Of a stretch of DNA of 10,416 nucleotides, positions 1 to 6,916 are shown one piece after another. Made by a program: the position numbers and the translations under genes. The notes under the pieces are model-generated. The model had not been told where the DNA came from and made no database searches. It worked only from the letters and a program-made list of their open reading frames with translations. The stretch is from Chitinophagaceae bacterium. GTDB lineage: Bacteria > Bacteroidota > Bacteroidia > Chitinophagales > Chitinophagaceae. Location: contig CANHLV010000036.1 of assembly GCA_947461495.1 (NCBI GenBank), positions 1-10,416 of the forward strand, read 5' to 3'. Each line of letters starts with the position of its first letter. Position 1 is the first letter of the stretch.

Positions 1-1150
1 AGAAAATACAGTGAAAACAGGTGAAGAGAAATTAGCATTGACATCCTTAAACAAAACACCAGATATCAGCTTCAGTACTTCTTATAATTACATCATGCCT
101 AAAATTTCTTTTCCTATCAATGGAAATGAAATTCAATTTGCGCCAGTAAATAATGTTGCGGCTTCTGTTGGAACTACTTACACTTTACTCGATTTCGGCA
201 GATTGAAATCTAATATCAACAAAGCAAAAGCTGATATTGAAATTTCAAAAGACAATGTAAAAATGGCAAAAAATCAATTGGCGAATCAAATTGCTGCGAT
301 TTATTACAACATTGTTTATTTCAAAAAAGCAATTGTCATTCAAGACAGCATCATCGATTATTTCAGACAAAATAAACAACTGGCTGAAAACAAAATGAAA
401 AGTGGCGATATGTTGCAGATTGATGTTTTAAACTTACAGTCAAACATAGACGCAGAACAAAATAAAAAAATTGATTTAATCAACAATCTCAACAAACAAC
501 TGAATTTACTGGAATATACAACTGGCGCTAAATTATCTAAAGGTGACATTTTTGACTTTGATTTGGATATGAGCACCATAAACATTGGGATTGCAGAAGC
601 CAATAATCCTGAATTCAAATTGGCTAAAGACAAAATTATCTCTTCACAAAAAGATGTTGATATAGCAAAGTTGAACAGTAAACCAAGATTATCATTAAAC
701 GCAGCAACAGGTATCAAAAACGGTTACGTTCCTGATGTAAATGAAATACGTTTCAATTATCTCGCCGGCTTAACTTTCAGTTTGCCGATTTATGGATTTG
801 GAAAAACAAAACAGCAAATTAAAGTTCAAGAAAGTGTGGTTAAGCAATATCAACTATCTCAAACAACTTTATTAAGCAATTATAAAAAAGATATAGATCA
901 AACCTTGCTGGATATCAATTCTGCAGTTGAAAGAATTGCCAATACAGAAAGTCAATTGCAAGCTACAAAGCAAGCCCAGCAAATAACAGCTTCAAGATAT
1001 CGTAATGGTGTTGCTACTTATTTGGATGTAACAGCGGCTGCCACTAATGTTGAAAAAGCGGCTTTCAGTAAATTGCAATATGAATACCAGCTTTGTCAAT
1101 CTAAAGTAGAGCTGGCGAGATTGCTGGGTTTTGAATATTGGAGTAATTAG
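1..1150 (+). CDS. TolC-family outer membrane efflux protein (5' end missing)
   Basis: Outer-membrane channel component of a tripartite efflux pump or type I secretion system; the pump genes would lie upstream, outside the window. The reading frame is open to the left edge, so the apparent GTG at 11 is probably internal. Family members are usually about 430-480 residues with a signal peptide, and 382 complete codons are visible here. Numbering from the codon at 11, the two-fold TolC repeat can be seen. A 'LLDFGR' strand (59-64) and a 'PIYGFGK' strand (259-265) lie about 200 residues apart. Likewise the helical segment starting 'KMKSGDMLQIDVLNLQ' (128) recurs as 'RYRNGVATYLDVTAA' (329), each ending in a 'TTG' or 'LLG' turn. 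The regions between are Lys/Gln/Asn-rich amphipathic helices typical of the periplasmic coiled-coil barrel. The substrate cannot be deduced. Confidence 0.93.
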   Translation, partial: ENTVKTGEEKLALTSLNKTPDISFSTSYNYIMPKISFPINGNEIQFAPVNNVAASVGTTYTLLDFGRLKSNINKAKADIEISKDNVKMAKNQLANQIAAIYYNIVYFKKAIVIQDSIIDYFRQNKQLAENKMKSGDMLQIDVLNLQSNIDAEQNKKIDLINNLNKQLNLLEYTTGAKLSKGDIFDFDLDMSTINIGIAEANNPEFKLAKDKIISSQKDVDIAKLNSKPRLSLNAATGIKNGYVPDVNEIRFNYLAGLTFSLPIYGFGKTKQQIKVQESVVKQYQLSQTTLLSNYKKDIDQTLLDINSAVERIANTESQLQATKQAQQITASRYRNGVATYLDVTAAATNVEKAAFSKLQYEYQLCQSKVELARLLGFEYWSN

Positions 1151-1154
1151 TACA

Positions 1155-1223
1155 AATTCAAAAGTGAAAATTTAAAAGTAAAAAAGAGATATTTTTGAAT
1201 TTTTACTTTTTTAATTTTGAATT
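1155..1223. repeat. A/T-rich imperfect inverted repeat (hairpin, possible terminator)
   Basis: The outer arms AATTCAAAA (1155-1163) and TTTTGAATT (1215-1223) are perfect complements. Inside them TTAAAAGTAAAAA (from 1172) pairs, with a two-base length difference, with TTTTTACTTTTTTAA (1200-1214), leaving an eight-base bulge on the left. It starts five bases after the TolC stop and ends 12 bases before the next start, filling the gap. It is nearly GC-free, so the stem is weak, and there is no separate T-tract. It may act as a two-way terminator or a processing site, or be a copy of a dispersed intergenic repeat; the sequence alone does not decide. Confidence 0.55.
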
Positions 1224-1235
1224 AAATAATTGCAT

Positions 1236-1733
1236 ATGAAAAAAATCATTTCCATACTGCTAACTTTTCTTTGCCTGAATACATACGCACAACAAATTAA
1301 GATTAGCGATGGCAAATGGAAAGGAACACTCATAATCTGGAAAGAAAATAAAATTATGGATTCTGTGCCTACAGAGCTTACCATTAAGACAATCATCAAA
1401 GACAGCATCTGGCAATGGAAAACTGAATACATCTCTGCCACCATGCCGGTTACAAAAGATTATAGTTTGCGAATTGTTGACAAACAAAAAGGAATTTACA
1501 TCACTGATGAAGGCGATGGCATTGGACTAATGAACTATACTTTCGGCAATAAGCTTTACTCAAATTTTGAAACTTCAGGAATTCTGTTAACATCATCTTA
1601 CGAATGGATAGGCAATGATATAATTTTCGAAATCGCTTCCGGTAAAAAAACAGATACCTTGAGTATCAACACTGAGGTTACCAATTATTCAGTAAAAAAT
1701 TTACAAAAAGTAGTTTTTAAAAAAATCAACTAA
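1236..1733 (+). CDS. secreted protein of unknown function, possibly calycin-like
   Basis: A 165-residue protein not recognised as a named family. I chose the ATG at 1236 over the in-frame TTG two codons earlier because it gives a clean Sec signal peptide: two lysines, a hydrophobic core (residues 4-14) and a probable cleavage after 'NTYA' (residue 18), before Gln-Gln. The mature part has alternating hydrophobic/polar strands and no obvious catalytic motif. It opens with 'DGKWKG' (residues 23-28), which recalls the GxW motif at the start of lipocalin/calycin barrels, and later has 'SSYEWIGNDIIFEI' as paired strands. The barrel idea is weak inference. Its stop is 11 bases before the next gene, an exported hydrolase, so the two are probably co-transcribed and both act outside the cytoplasm. 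Confidence 0.8.
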   Translation: MKKIISILLTFLCLNTYAQQIKISDGKWKGTLIIWKENKIMDSVPTELTIKTIIKDSIWQWKTEYISATMPVTKDYSLRIVDKQKGIYITDEGDGIGLMNYTFGNKLYSNFETSGILLTSSYEWIGNDIIFEIASGKKTDTLSINTEVTNYSVKNLQKVVFKKIN

Positions 1734-1744
1734 TACTTACTGTT

Positions 1745-2776
1745 ATGTATAAATACGTTTTAATCGCTTTGACTTTTTTAATCTCTTGTAAAGAGAATTC
1801 TGAAAATAAAGTTGACAATAAAACAGTATCTGTAAAGGATTATTTTAATCATGGTGATACAGGTGTGAAAACTGCCGGAGTGAAGATGATTCCTATTAAA
1901 ACAGACAAAGGAACTTTCAAAGTATGGACCAAAAGATTTGGCAATAATCCAAGAATAAAAATATTGTTGTTACACGGCGGGCCTGCCACGACTCACGAAT
2001 ACATGGAATGCTTCGAAAGCTTCTTTCCTCAAGAAGGTTTTGAATTTTATGAATACGATCAGCTCGGTTCTTATTACAGCGACCAGCCCGATGATACTTC
2101 ACTTTGGACATTAGATAGATTTGTGGAAGAAGTTGACCAAGTTCGTGAAGCCATTCATGCAGATAGTACTAATTTTTATTTGCTCGGTAATTCTTGGGGA
2201 GGTTTATTGGCCATGCAATATTCATTGAAATATCAACATCACATGAAGGGAATGATTGTTGCCGACATGATGGCAAGTTGCCCTGATTATGGCAAATATG
2301 CTAATGATGTTTTATCAAAACAAATGAATCCTGATGTATTAAAACAAATCAGAGAAATTGAAGCCAAAGGAGATTATAGCAATCCGAAATACATGGAATT
2401 ACTTTTGCCAAATTTTTACAACCAACATTTGTGTCGTTTGCCTGAATGGCCAGAAGCCATCAACAGAACATTCAAACACATGAATAGTAAGATTTATACT
2501 ATGATGCAAGGTCCTTCCGAATTTGGCGTAGGTGGAAGCTTGGTGAATTGGGATATTAAAGACAGACTCAAAGAAATTACAATTCCTACTTTAATGGTCG
2601 GAGCCAAATTTGACACCATGGATCCTGAAGCCATGGAAGCACAAAGTAAAGCAGTTAAGCATGGTCGTTATTTGTATTGCCCTAATGGAAGTCACATGTG
2701 CATGTGGGACGACCAACAAGTTTTCATGAGCGGTGTTATCAAATTCATCAAGGATGTTGATGACAATAAATTCTAA
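1745..2776 (+). CDS. lipoprotein alpha/beta hydrolase, proline iminopeptidase-like
   Basis: A 343-residue alpha/beta hydrolase of the proline-specific peptidase group (peptidase family S33), which typically releases N-terminal proline or other residues from short peptides or amides. Visible elements are the HGGP oxyanion motif (77-80), 'DQLGSYYS' (105-112, the family's DQxGxGxS region), the nucleophile elbow 'GNSWGG' with Ser150, an insertion/cap region (about 175-265), the acid Asp290 in 'AKFDTMDP' and His317 in 'NGSHM'. The triad is complete, so activity is expected. The N-terminus is a lipoprotein signal with lipobox 'LISC' and Cys15 as the lipidation site. The next residues, Lys-Glu-Asn-Ser-Glu, form the charged, acid-containing type of sequence linked in Bacteroidota to lipoprotein surface export. 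Classical members are often cytoplasmic, so envelope location is notable. The real substrate is unknown. Confidence 0.9.
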   Translation: MYKYVLIALTFLISCKENSENKVDNKTVSVKDYFNHGDTGVKTAGVKMIPIKTDKGTFKVWTKRFGNNPRIKILLLHGGPATTHEYMECFESFFPQEGFEFYEYDQLGSYYSDQPDDTSLWTLDRFVEEVDQVREAIHADSTNFYLLGNSWGGLLAMQYSLKYQHHMKGMIVADMMASCPDYGKYANDVLSKQMNPDVLKQIREIEAKGDYSNPKYMELLLPNFYNQHLCRLPEWPEAINRTFKHMNSKIYTMMQGPSEFGVGGSLVNWDIKDRLKEITIPTLMVGAKFDTMDPEAMEAQSKAVKHGRYLYCPNGSHMCMWDDQQVFMSGVIKFIKDVDDNKF

Positions 2777-3489
2777 ATAGCTTGGTGATTGAATGGCTGC
2801 AATACCATTTCACTGATCACACCACTTGCAGGTTGCTGACATAAAAACCAAATCGCTTTTGCGGCCTCTTCGCTGTTGATCATTTTGTCTCTTTGTACAC
2901 GCAAGTCGATATTGTCCCAGAATGCGGAATCAACACCTCCCATAAAAATATTGGTAATGCGGATATCCGTTCTTTTAATCTCTTCACGAATACTTTGCAT
3001 CATGCCGTTTAAACCGTATTTACTAGCGCTATAAGCTGCGGCACCTGCCATGGGCACTTTTCCCAAAACTCCCGGAATATGAATAATCAATCCTTTTTTG
3101 GCTTCTTTCATAGCAGGTAAAAAGGCTTTAATCAACATGAAGGGAGAAAATAAATTAATCATCAACGTTTTCATGAAATCATCTTCAGATAAATTCTCCA
3201 TTGATTTGATGATGCCAATACCCGAAGCATTTATCATCACATCGATGGCGTTGAACGTTGTAAAATATTTTTGATGCAATTGATTTACCTGCTCTGCATT
3301 TGTCAAATCACCCGCAAATGTTGAATGGATTGCTATTTTATTTTCAGCAGCAATATCCAGTAATGAGTTTTCGTTTCTTCCTGTAATGAATAAATTAGCA
3401 CCTGAAGCACATAATAATTTCACTACATTTTTTCCAATGCCACCGGTAGCACCGATAACGAGTATGTTTTTACCTTTTATTGTTTCCAT
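2773..3489 (-). CDS. SDR-family NAD(P)-dependent oxidoreductase
   Basis: A 238-residue classical-length short-chain dehydrogenase/reductase. A Rossmann fold opens with the dinucleotide-binding motif 'GATGGIG' (13-19). Arg38 after the second strand suggests possible NADP preference (inference). Asp61-Leu62 fits the adenine-binding aspartate, 'NASG' (87-90) is the NAG-type motif, Asn112 the structural Asn, and Tyr153-x3-Lys157 ('YSASK') the catalytic pair. The position of the catalytic serine, 13 residues before Tyr153, is Gly140, preceded by Pro139, where 'SS' is usual; this may change or reduce activity. The substrate is unknown. The start is the ATG at 3489. Its TAG stop overlaps the convergent hydrolase's TAA, and no terminator lies between them. 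Confidence 0.93.
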   Translation of the reverse strand: METIKGKNILVIGATGGIGKNVVKLLCASGANLFITGRNENSLLDIAAENKIAIHSTFAGDLTNAEQVNQLHQKYFTTFNAIDVMINASGIGIIKSMENLSEDDFMKTLMINLFSPFMLIKAFLPAMKEAKKGLIIHIPGVLGKVPMAGAAAYSASKYGLNGMMQSIREEIKRTDIRITNIFMGGVDSAFWDNIDLRVQRDKMINSEEAAKAIWFLCQQPASGVISEMVLQPFNHQAI

Positions 3490-3766
3490 GATGTTGTTTA
3501 TAACAACAAACAGGATATTTTGTTTTGTATATTTATTGTTTTTAAACTATTTATGTAAATATCAAGACAGAAAGAAAATTTAAAAATGAAGAAACTAAGT
3601 TTACTATTTGAATTTTAGTCCATTGTTTTGGGGTATCATTATAATTCGAGTAATTGGACTGCGCATTTCTACTTAATCTTACCCTTTATAAAAAAATAGT
3701 TTCTTGTTTACATAATAAATTTCAAGATTAGTTGTTATATATTTTTAAACAATTAAATCTTAAATT
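3490..3766. other. intergenic region between divergent genes, no clear gene
   Basis: This 277-base A/T-rich stretch separates the leftward SDR gene from the rightward small secreted protein gene, so it must carry both promoters. I could not find a clean TTTG-N20-TAnnTTTG pair on either strand. It holds a perfect short palindrome next to the SDR start (3493-3507) and a possible decayed mini-ORF starting at 3586. No tRNA-like cloverleaf, riboswitch-like fold or direct repeat array was seen. Confidence 0.6.
3493..3507. repeat. perfect palindrome beside the SDR start codon
   Basis: GTTGTT (3493-3498) and AACAAC (3502-3507) are perfect inverted arms around a three-base TAT spacer. The site ends three bases upstream of the SDR ATG. 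It could be a small operator for a dimeric repressor or a short hairpin over the translation start region. Six-base arms can arise by chance in A/T-rich DNA, so the functional reading is speculative. Confidence 0.35.
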
Positions 3767-4105
3767 ATGAAAAACATTTTAATGGCAATGATGATGTTAC
3801 CAGCTTACGCATTTTGTCAGTCGGCATCAACAGAACAATTTAAACCGCTACAAGCAACTGTAATTGAAAAGCAGGCAATAGATTTAAAAAATGATCGCAA
3901 AGGACTACCTGTTTATCTGTTCAACGGATGTGGTTCCGGATCCATTATTGGATTTATGAATAACGGTAGTTTTCGTAAAGTAAGGCCTGAGGAGTACCAA
4001 GAATTAATGGTTCAAAAATATGCCCAGGAGCTTTTGGAAAATGAAGATAACTTTAAAGTTTGGTTGAGAATTCAGTATGGAGGTTATTGTGTAGCAGTTA
4101 GATAA
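3767..4105 (+). CDS. small secreted protein of unknown function
   Basis: A 112-residue protein not recognised as a named family. Residues 1-18 look like a Sec signal peptide (Lys2, a Met/Leu/Ala-rich core, 'AYAFCQ' at the cleavage region). Cys17 is not in a good lipobox because Phe precedes it. The mature part contains a Gly/Cys turn 'NGCGSGSIIGF' (53-63), a predicted helix with an acidic and glutamine-rich face (about 74-95, 'RPEEYQELMVQKYAQELLE') and a closing strand 'YGGYCVAVR'. Cys55 and Cys108 could form a disulfide in the periplasm or outside the cell. It is monocistronic: a long intergenic region precedes it and an intrinsic terminator follows 20 bases after the stop. The coding call rests on the signal peptide, start codon, terminator and lack of a competing frame. 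Confidence 0.75.
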   Translation: MKNILMAMMMLPAYAFCQSASTEQFKPLQATVIEKQAIDLKNDRKGLPVYLFNGCGSGSIIGFMNNGSFRKVRPEEYQELMVQKYAQELLENEDNFKVWLRIQYGGYCVAVR

Positions 4106-4125
4106 TCTAAAATTACAATTATTAT

Positions 4126-4164
4126 CCCTGTAGCTTTTCATTTGAATGGTTACAGGGTTTTTTT
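4126..4164 (+). terminator. rho-independent terminator
   Basis: CCCTGTA (4126-4132) pairs perfectly with TACAGGG (4151-4157), with further G-T/C-G pairs inside the stem. It is followed directly by seven T residues (4158-4164). It lies 20 bases after the stop of the small secreted protein gene. It isolates that gene from the downstream outer-membrane barrel gene. Confidence 0.88.
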
Positions 4165-4228
4165 ATTGGGTATTGTGATTCCGTATAATTTATTTCTCCT
4201 TTAACCTTTAATTAACCGCGGTTTAGAT

Positions 4229-4236
4229 TAAATTTG
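4229..4236 (+). promoter_or_regulatory. Bacteroidota-type -7 box for the outer-membrane barrel gene
   Basis: TAAATTTG matches the TAnnTTTG consensus of the Bacteroidota primary sigma factor and is followed by C, as is common. It would start transcription about 10-13 bases before the ATG at 4254, giving a very short leader. The -33 element is poor: only CTTTA (4206-4210) lies near the right distance, with no TTTG. The call rests on the -7 match and position. Confidence 0.5.
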
Positions 4237-4253
4237 CGACACAAGAAATTGTT

Positions 4254-4973
4254 ATGAGAAAAATTATTTTTGTTTTATTCTGCCTATCTGTAAGTACGAC
4301 ATTATTATCACAAACTACATTACCTAAATACGAACCAAAAAAAAATCTGCCTAATGATCATTTCATGGTGCAGATTTCTTCAGATTATTGGTTAAATGCA
4401 CCGGATAGTATCAGTAGTCATAGAGATGGAAGTACAAGAGGTGCAAATGTGTACTTTATGATCAACAAGCCATTTCAGTCGAATGCTCATTTAAGTGCTG
4501 CATTTGGTTTGGGCATTGGTACCAGTCATCATTTTTTCAATAGAATGAATGCAGATATTACGGGTATTACTCCAAAACTGAGATTCAATTCTTTAGATAC
4601 ATTGCCGAGATTCAGCAAGTATAAAATTAGTACTTCTTATCTTGAATTACCGATTGAAATTAGGTATTTTTCAAAACCTGAGAACCCAAATAAATCCGTA
4701 AAAATTGCAATTGGCGTTAAGATTGGTACTTTGCTAGATGCACATTCTAAAGGGAAAACGCTGGTAAATGGAGCCGGAACCAAGTTAAAAGATTATACAG
4801 AAAAATTAAGCTCTAAAAGTTATTTTAATTCAACCAGATTAGCCGCAACAGCAAGGTTTGGCTATGCCAATTTTACTGTATTTGGTTCTTACAATATTAC
4901 ACAGGTATTTAAAGATAAAGTTGCCACCAACATGAGCTTACTTCAGGTAGGGATGACTTTCAGCGGATTATAA
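4254..4973 (+). CDS. outer-membrane beta-barrel protein (PorT-like type)
   Basis: A 239-residue protein with a signal peptide (Arg-Lys start, hydrophobic core, probable cleavage after residue 19 or 20 in 'LLSQTT'). It is followed by alternating strands and turns typical of small Bacteroidota outer-membrane barrels. Recognisable strands are 'HLSAAFGLGIGTSH' (79-92), 'SYLELPIEIRYFS' (128-140, the characteristic 'YLE.P' strand), 'KIAIGVKIGTLLDA' (150-163), 'RLAATARFGYANFTVFGSYN' (195-214) and a terminal 'LLQVGMTFSG' strand. No enzymatic motif is present. The cargo or partner is unknown; PorT of type IX secretion shares this architecture, but the similarity is too general to assign that role. It is expressed alone, between a terminator and the purF promoter. 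Confidence 0.82.
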   Translation: MRKIIFVLFCLSVSTTLLSQTTLPKYEPKKNLPNDHFMVQISSDYWLNAPDSISSHRDGSTRGANVYFMINKPFQSNAHLSAAFGLGIGTSHHFFNRMNADITGITPKLRFNSLDTLPRFSKYKISTSYLELPIEIRYFSKPENPNKSVKIAIGVKIGTLLDAHSKGKTLVNGAGTKLKDYTEKLSSKSYFNSTRLAATARFGYANFTVFGSYNITQVFKDKVATNMSLLQVGMTFSGL

Positions 4974-5002
4974 TAATTAATTTTTGGTTAGCAAGAGCAC
5001 TT

Positions 5003-5034
5003 TTTGTTTGCTGAGCTTCAATAAACTATTTTTG
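5003..5034 (+). promoter_or_regulatory. Bacteroidota-type promoter of the purF-like gene
   Basis: TTTG (5003-5006) is separated by exactly 20 bases from TATTTTTG (5027-5034), followed by C. This fits the TTTG-N19-21-TAnnTTTG consensus of the Bacteroidota primary sigma factor. Transcription would start near 5040, about 20 bases before the ATG at 5060, leaving no room for a riboswitch or long attenuator. The gene therefore appears constitutive or controlled by a DNA-binding factor. Confidence 0.75.
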
Positions 5035-5059
5035 CAACTCAATTTACGCTTTCCCAATT

Positions 5060-6907
5060 ATGAGTGATGCCATCAAACATGAATGTGGACTTGCCTTCAT
5101 CAGGTTAAGAAAACCTTTCAGCCATTACCAGTTAAAATACCAGGATGTACTATACGGGTTAAATAAGCTATACCTGTTGATGGAAAAGCAGCACAACAGA
5201 GGTCAGGATGGCGCTGGTGTAGCGGCACTAAAACTTGATACAGAGCCCGGATATCCTTTTTTACATAGGATACGCAGTAATGCCAACCAACCGATTGCTG
5301 ATTTGTTCGACAATATTGGAAAGCAAATTAAAGAAATAGAAAAAAATCAGACTGATATCAGAAATCACCCTGGATTATTGAAAGGTCATTTCAATTTCAT
5401 GGGTGAAGTTTTACTTGGCCATCTTAGGTATGGTACTCAAGGAAAAAACGATATTGCATTTTGCCATCCATTTTTAAAGCAAAACATAGTTCCATCCAGA
5501 AATATTGCACTTGCCGGAAATTTCAATCTTGTAAACACTGAAGAGCTTTTTAAATATATTGATGTTCAACCTGATGGATTTCAAGTACAAAGCGATCTTG
5601 CTGCGATGATTGAAGTGGTTCATCATTTTTTGGTTAAAGAAGACGAGCAACATCCAGGAGAATCATCAATTTTATCTGTATTAAAAAAAGCAATTCCATT
5701 ATTTGATGGTGGTTTTCATGTAGCCGGTATGACTGGAAACGGGGACTCCTTTATAGTAAGGGATGCACATGGCATAAGGCCATCATATTATCACATCAAT
5801 GATGAAATTATTGTTGCGGCTAGTGAGCGTGCGGCTATAAGAACCGCATTTAATCTTGAAGAGAATGAAGTACAAGAATTAATGCCCGGAAATGCACTTA
5901 TCATTAAAGCGGATGGCAGTTTTACAATTGAAGAAGTTACACCTCCAAAAGAAAGAAAAGCTTGTAGTTTTGAAAGAATTTATTTCAGCAGAGGAAGTGA
6001 TGAAAAAATTTATAGAGAAAGAATCGCATTGGGTTATAATTTAAGCGACATTGTTCTCAAATCTATTGATTATGATCTCAGAAATACAATTTTTTCATTT
6101 ATCCCCAATACCGCTGAGATTGCATTCTATGGGTTAATTAAAGGTGCAGAAGATTATCTCAATAAAATCAAGACAGAAAGAATTCTTAGCTGGCAAAAAG
6201 ATTTTGATGAGGAGAAGCTCACGGAAATGATTAGTCGAAAAGTGAGGATAGAAAAAATTGCGATTAAAGATGTGAAATTAAGAACATTCATAACGGAAGA
6301 CAATAGCCGAAATGAAATGGTTCAACATGTTTATGACATTACTTACGGCACGGTGAAGAAAGATACTGATACATTGGTAGTGATAGATGACAGTATTGTC
6401 AGAGGCACAACGCTTAAAGAAAGTATCATCAGAATGTTGGGCAGGCTGAAACCAAAAAAAATAATAATCGTTTCATCCGCTCCGCAAATCCGATATCCCG
6501 ATTGTTATGGAATCGACATGAGTAAATTGGGCGATTTTGTTGCTTTTAAAGCTGCCATTTCGCTTATTAAAGAGCGGGGAATGGATGATATGTTGATGCA
6601 ATTAAAAGAAAAATGCAAAGCTTTAGAAAGTACGAATACGCTTCACTCTGAAAATCTTGTTCGTCAGATTTACAAACCTTTTTCTTTGCAAGAAATTTCA
6701 GATAAAATTGCTGAATTGATCACTCCCAAGGATTTTAATATTCCTGTTGAAGTCATTTATCAAACAATCGAAACCCTTCACGAAGCTTGTCCTAATAATC
6801 TAGGTGATTGGTACTTCACTGGTAACTATCCTACCCCAGGGGGCAATAAAGTTTGTAACAAAGCACTAATCAATTATTTGGAAGGGAAAAATATCAGAGG
6901 CTATTAA
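5060..6907 (+). CDS. purF: amidophosphoribosyltransferase, long form (PurF homologue)
   Basis: PurF makes 5-phosphoribosylamine from PRPP and glutamine, the first committed step of purine synthesis. N-terminal glutaminase domain: Cys9 after an eight-residue leader ending in Glu ('HECG', like the removable propeptide of Bacillus-type PurF), 'RGQDGAG' (47-53), 'GHLRYGT' (120-126), 'GNFN' (153-156) and 'RDAHGIRP' (234-241). C-terminal phosphoribosyltransferase domain: 'RTFI' (408-411), the PRPP loop 'VVIDDSIVRGTT' (440-451), 'SSAPQIRYPDCYGID' (472-486) and a closing 'FTGNYPTPGG' (586-595). At 615 residues it exceeds the usual 450-510. Extra sequence lies around 75-105 and 365-405, and 'IPNTAE' (348-353) replaces the canonical 'PVPDSG' loop. 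I recall similar long forms in Bacteroidota beside a standard PurF, so this may be a second isozyme. Glutaminase chemistry is well supported; the physiological acceptor is less certain. Confidence 0.88.
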   Translation: MSDAIKHECGLAFIRLRKPFSHYQLKYQDVLYGLNKLYLLMEKQHNRGQDGAGVAALKLDTEPGYPFLHRIRSNANQPIADLFDNIGKQIKEIEKNQTDIRNHPGLLKGHFNFMGEVLLGHLRYGTQGKNDIAFCHPFLKQNIVPSRNIALAGNFNLVNTEELFKYIDVQPDGFQVQSDLAAMIEVVHHFLVKEDEQHPGESSILSVLKKAIPLFDGGFHVAGMTGNGDSFIVRDAHGIRPSYYHINDEIIVAASERAAIRTAFNLEENEVQELMPGNALIIKADGSFTIEEVTPPKERKACSFERIYFSRGSDEKIYRERIALGYNLSDIVLKSIDYDLRNTIFSFIPNTAEIAFYGLIKGAEDYLNKIKTERILSWQKDFDEEKLTEMISRKVRIEKIAIKDVKLRTFITEDNSRNEMVQHVYDITYGTVKKDTDTLVVIDDSIVRGTTLKESIIRMLGRLKPKKIIIVSSAPQIRYPDCYGIDMSKLGDFVAFKAAISLIKERGMDDMLMQLKEKCKALESTNTLHSENLVRQIYKPFSLQEISDKIAELITPKDFNIPVEVIYQTIETLHEACPNNLGDWYFTGNYPTPGGNKVCNKALINYLEGKNIRGY

Positions 6908-6916
6908 TTTTCAACA

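Noticed and set aside
358..717. 119-codon minus-strand reading frame inside the TolC gene
   Set aside because: It is the antisense of a clearly coding TolC helical repeat and has no motif or start context of its own.
1230..1235. TTG start two codons before the ATG of the secreted protein
   Set aside because: The ATG at 1236 gives a standard Met-Lys-Lys signal peptide start; adding Met-His gains nothing.
3386..3583. 65-codon plus-strand reading frame at the SDR 5' end
   Set aside because: Over half is the antisense shadow of the SDR cofactor-binding region and the rest is low-complexity A/T translation.
4989..5013. Possible terminator hairpin AGCAA...TTGCT after the outer-membrane barrel gene
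   Set aside because: The stem is only five base pairs, no T-tract follows, and it overlaps the -33 element of the purF promoter.
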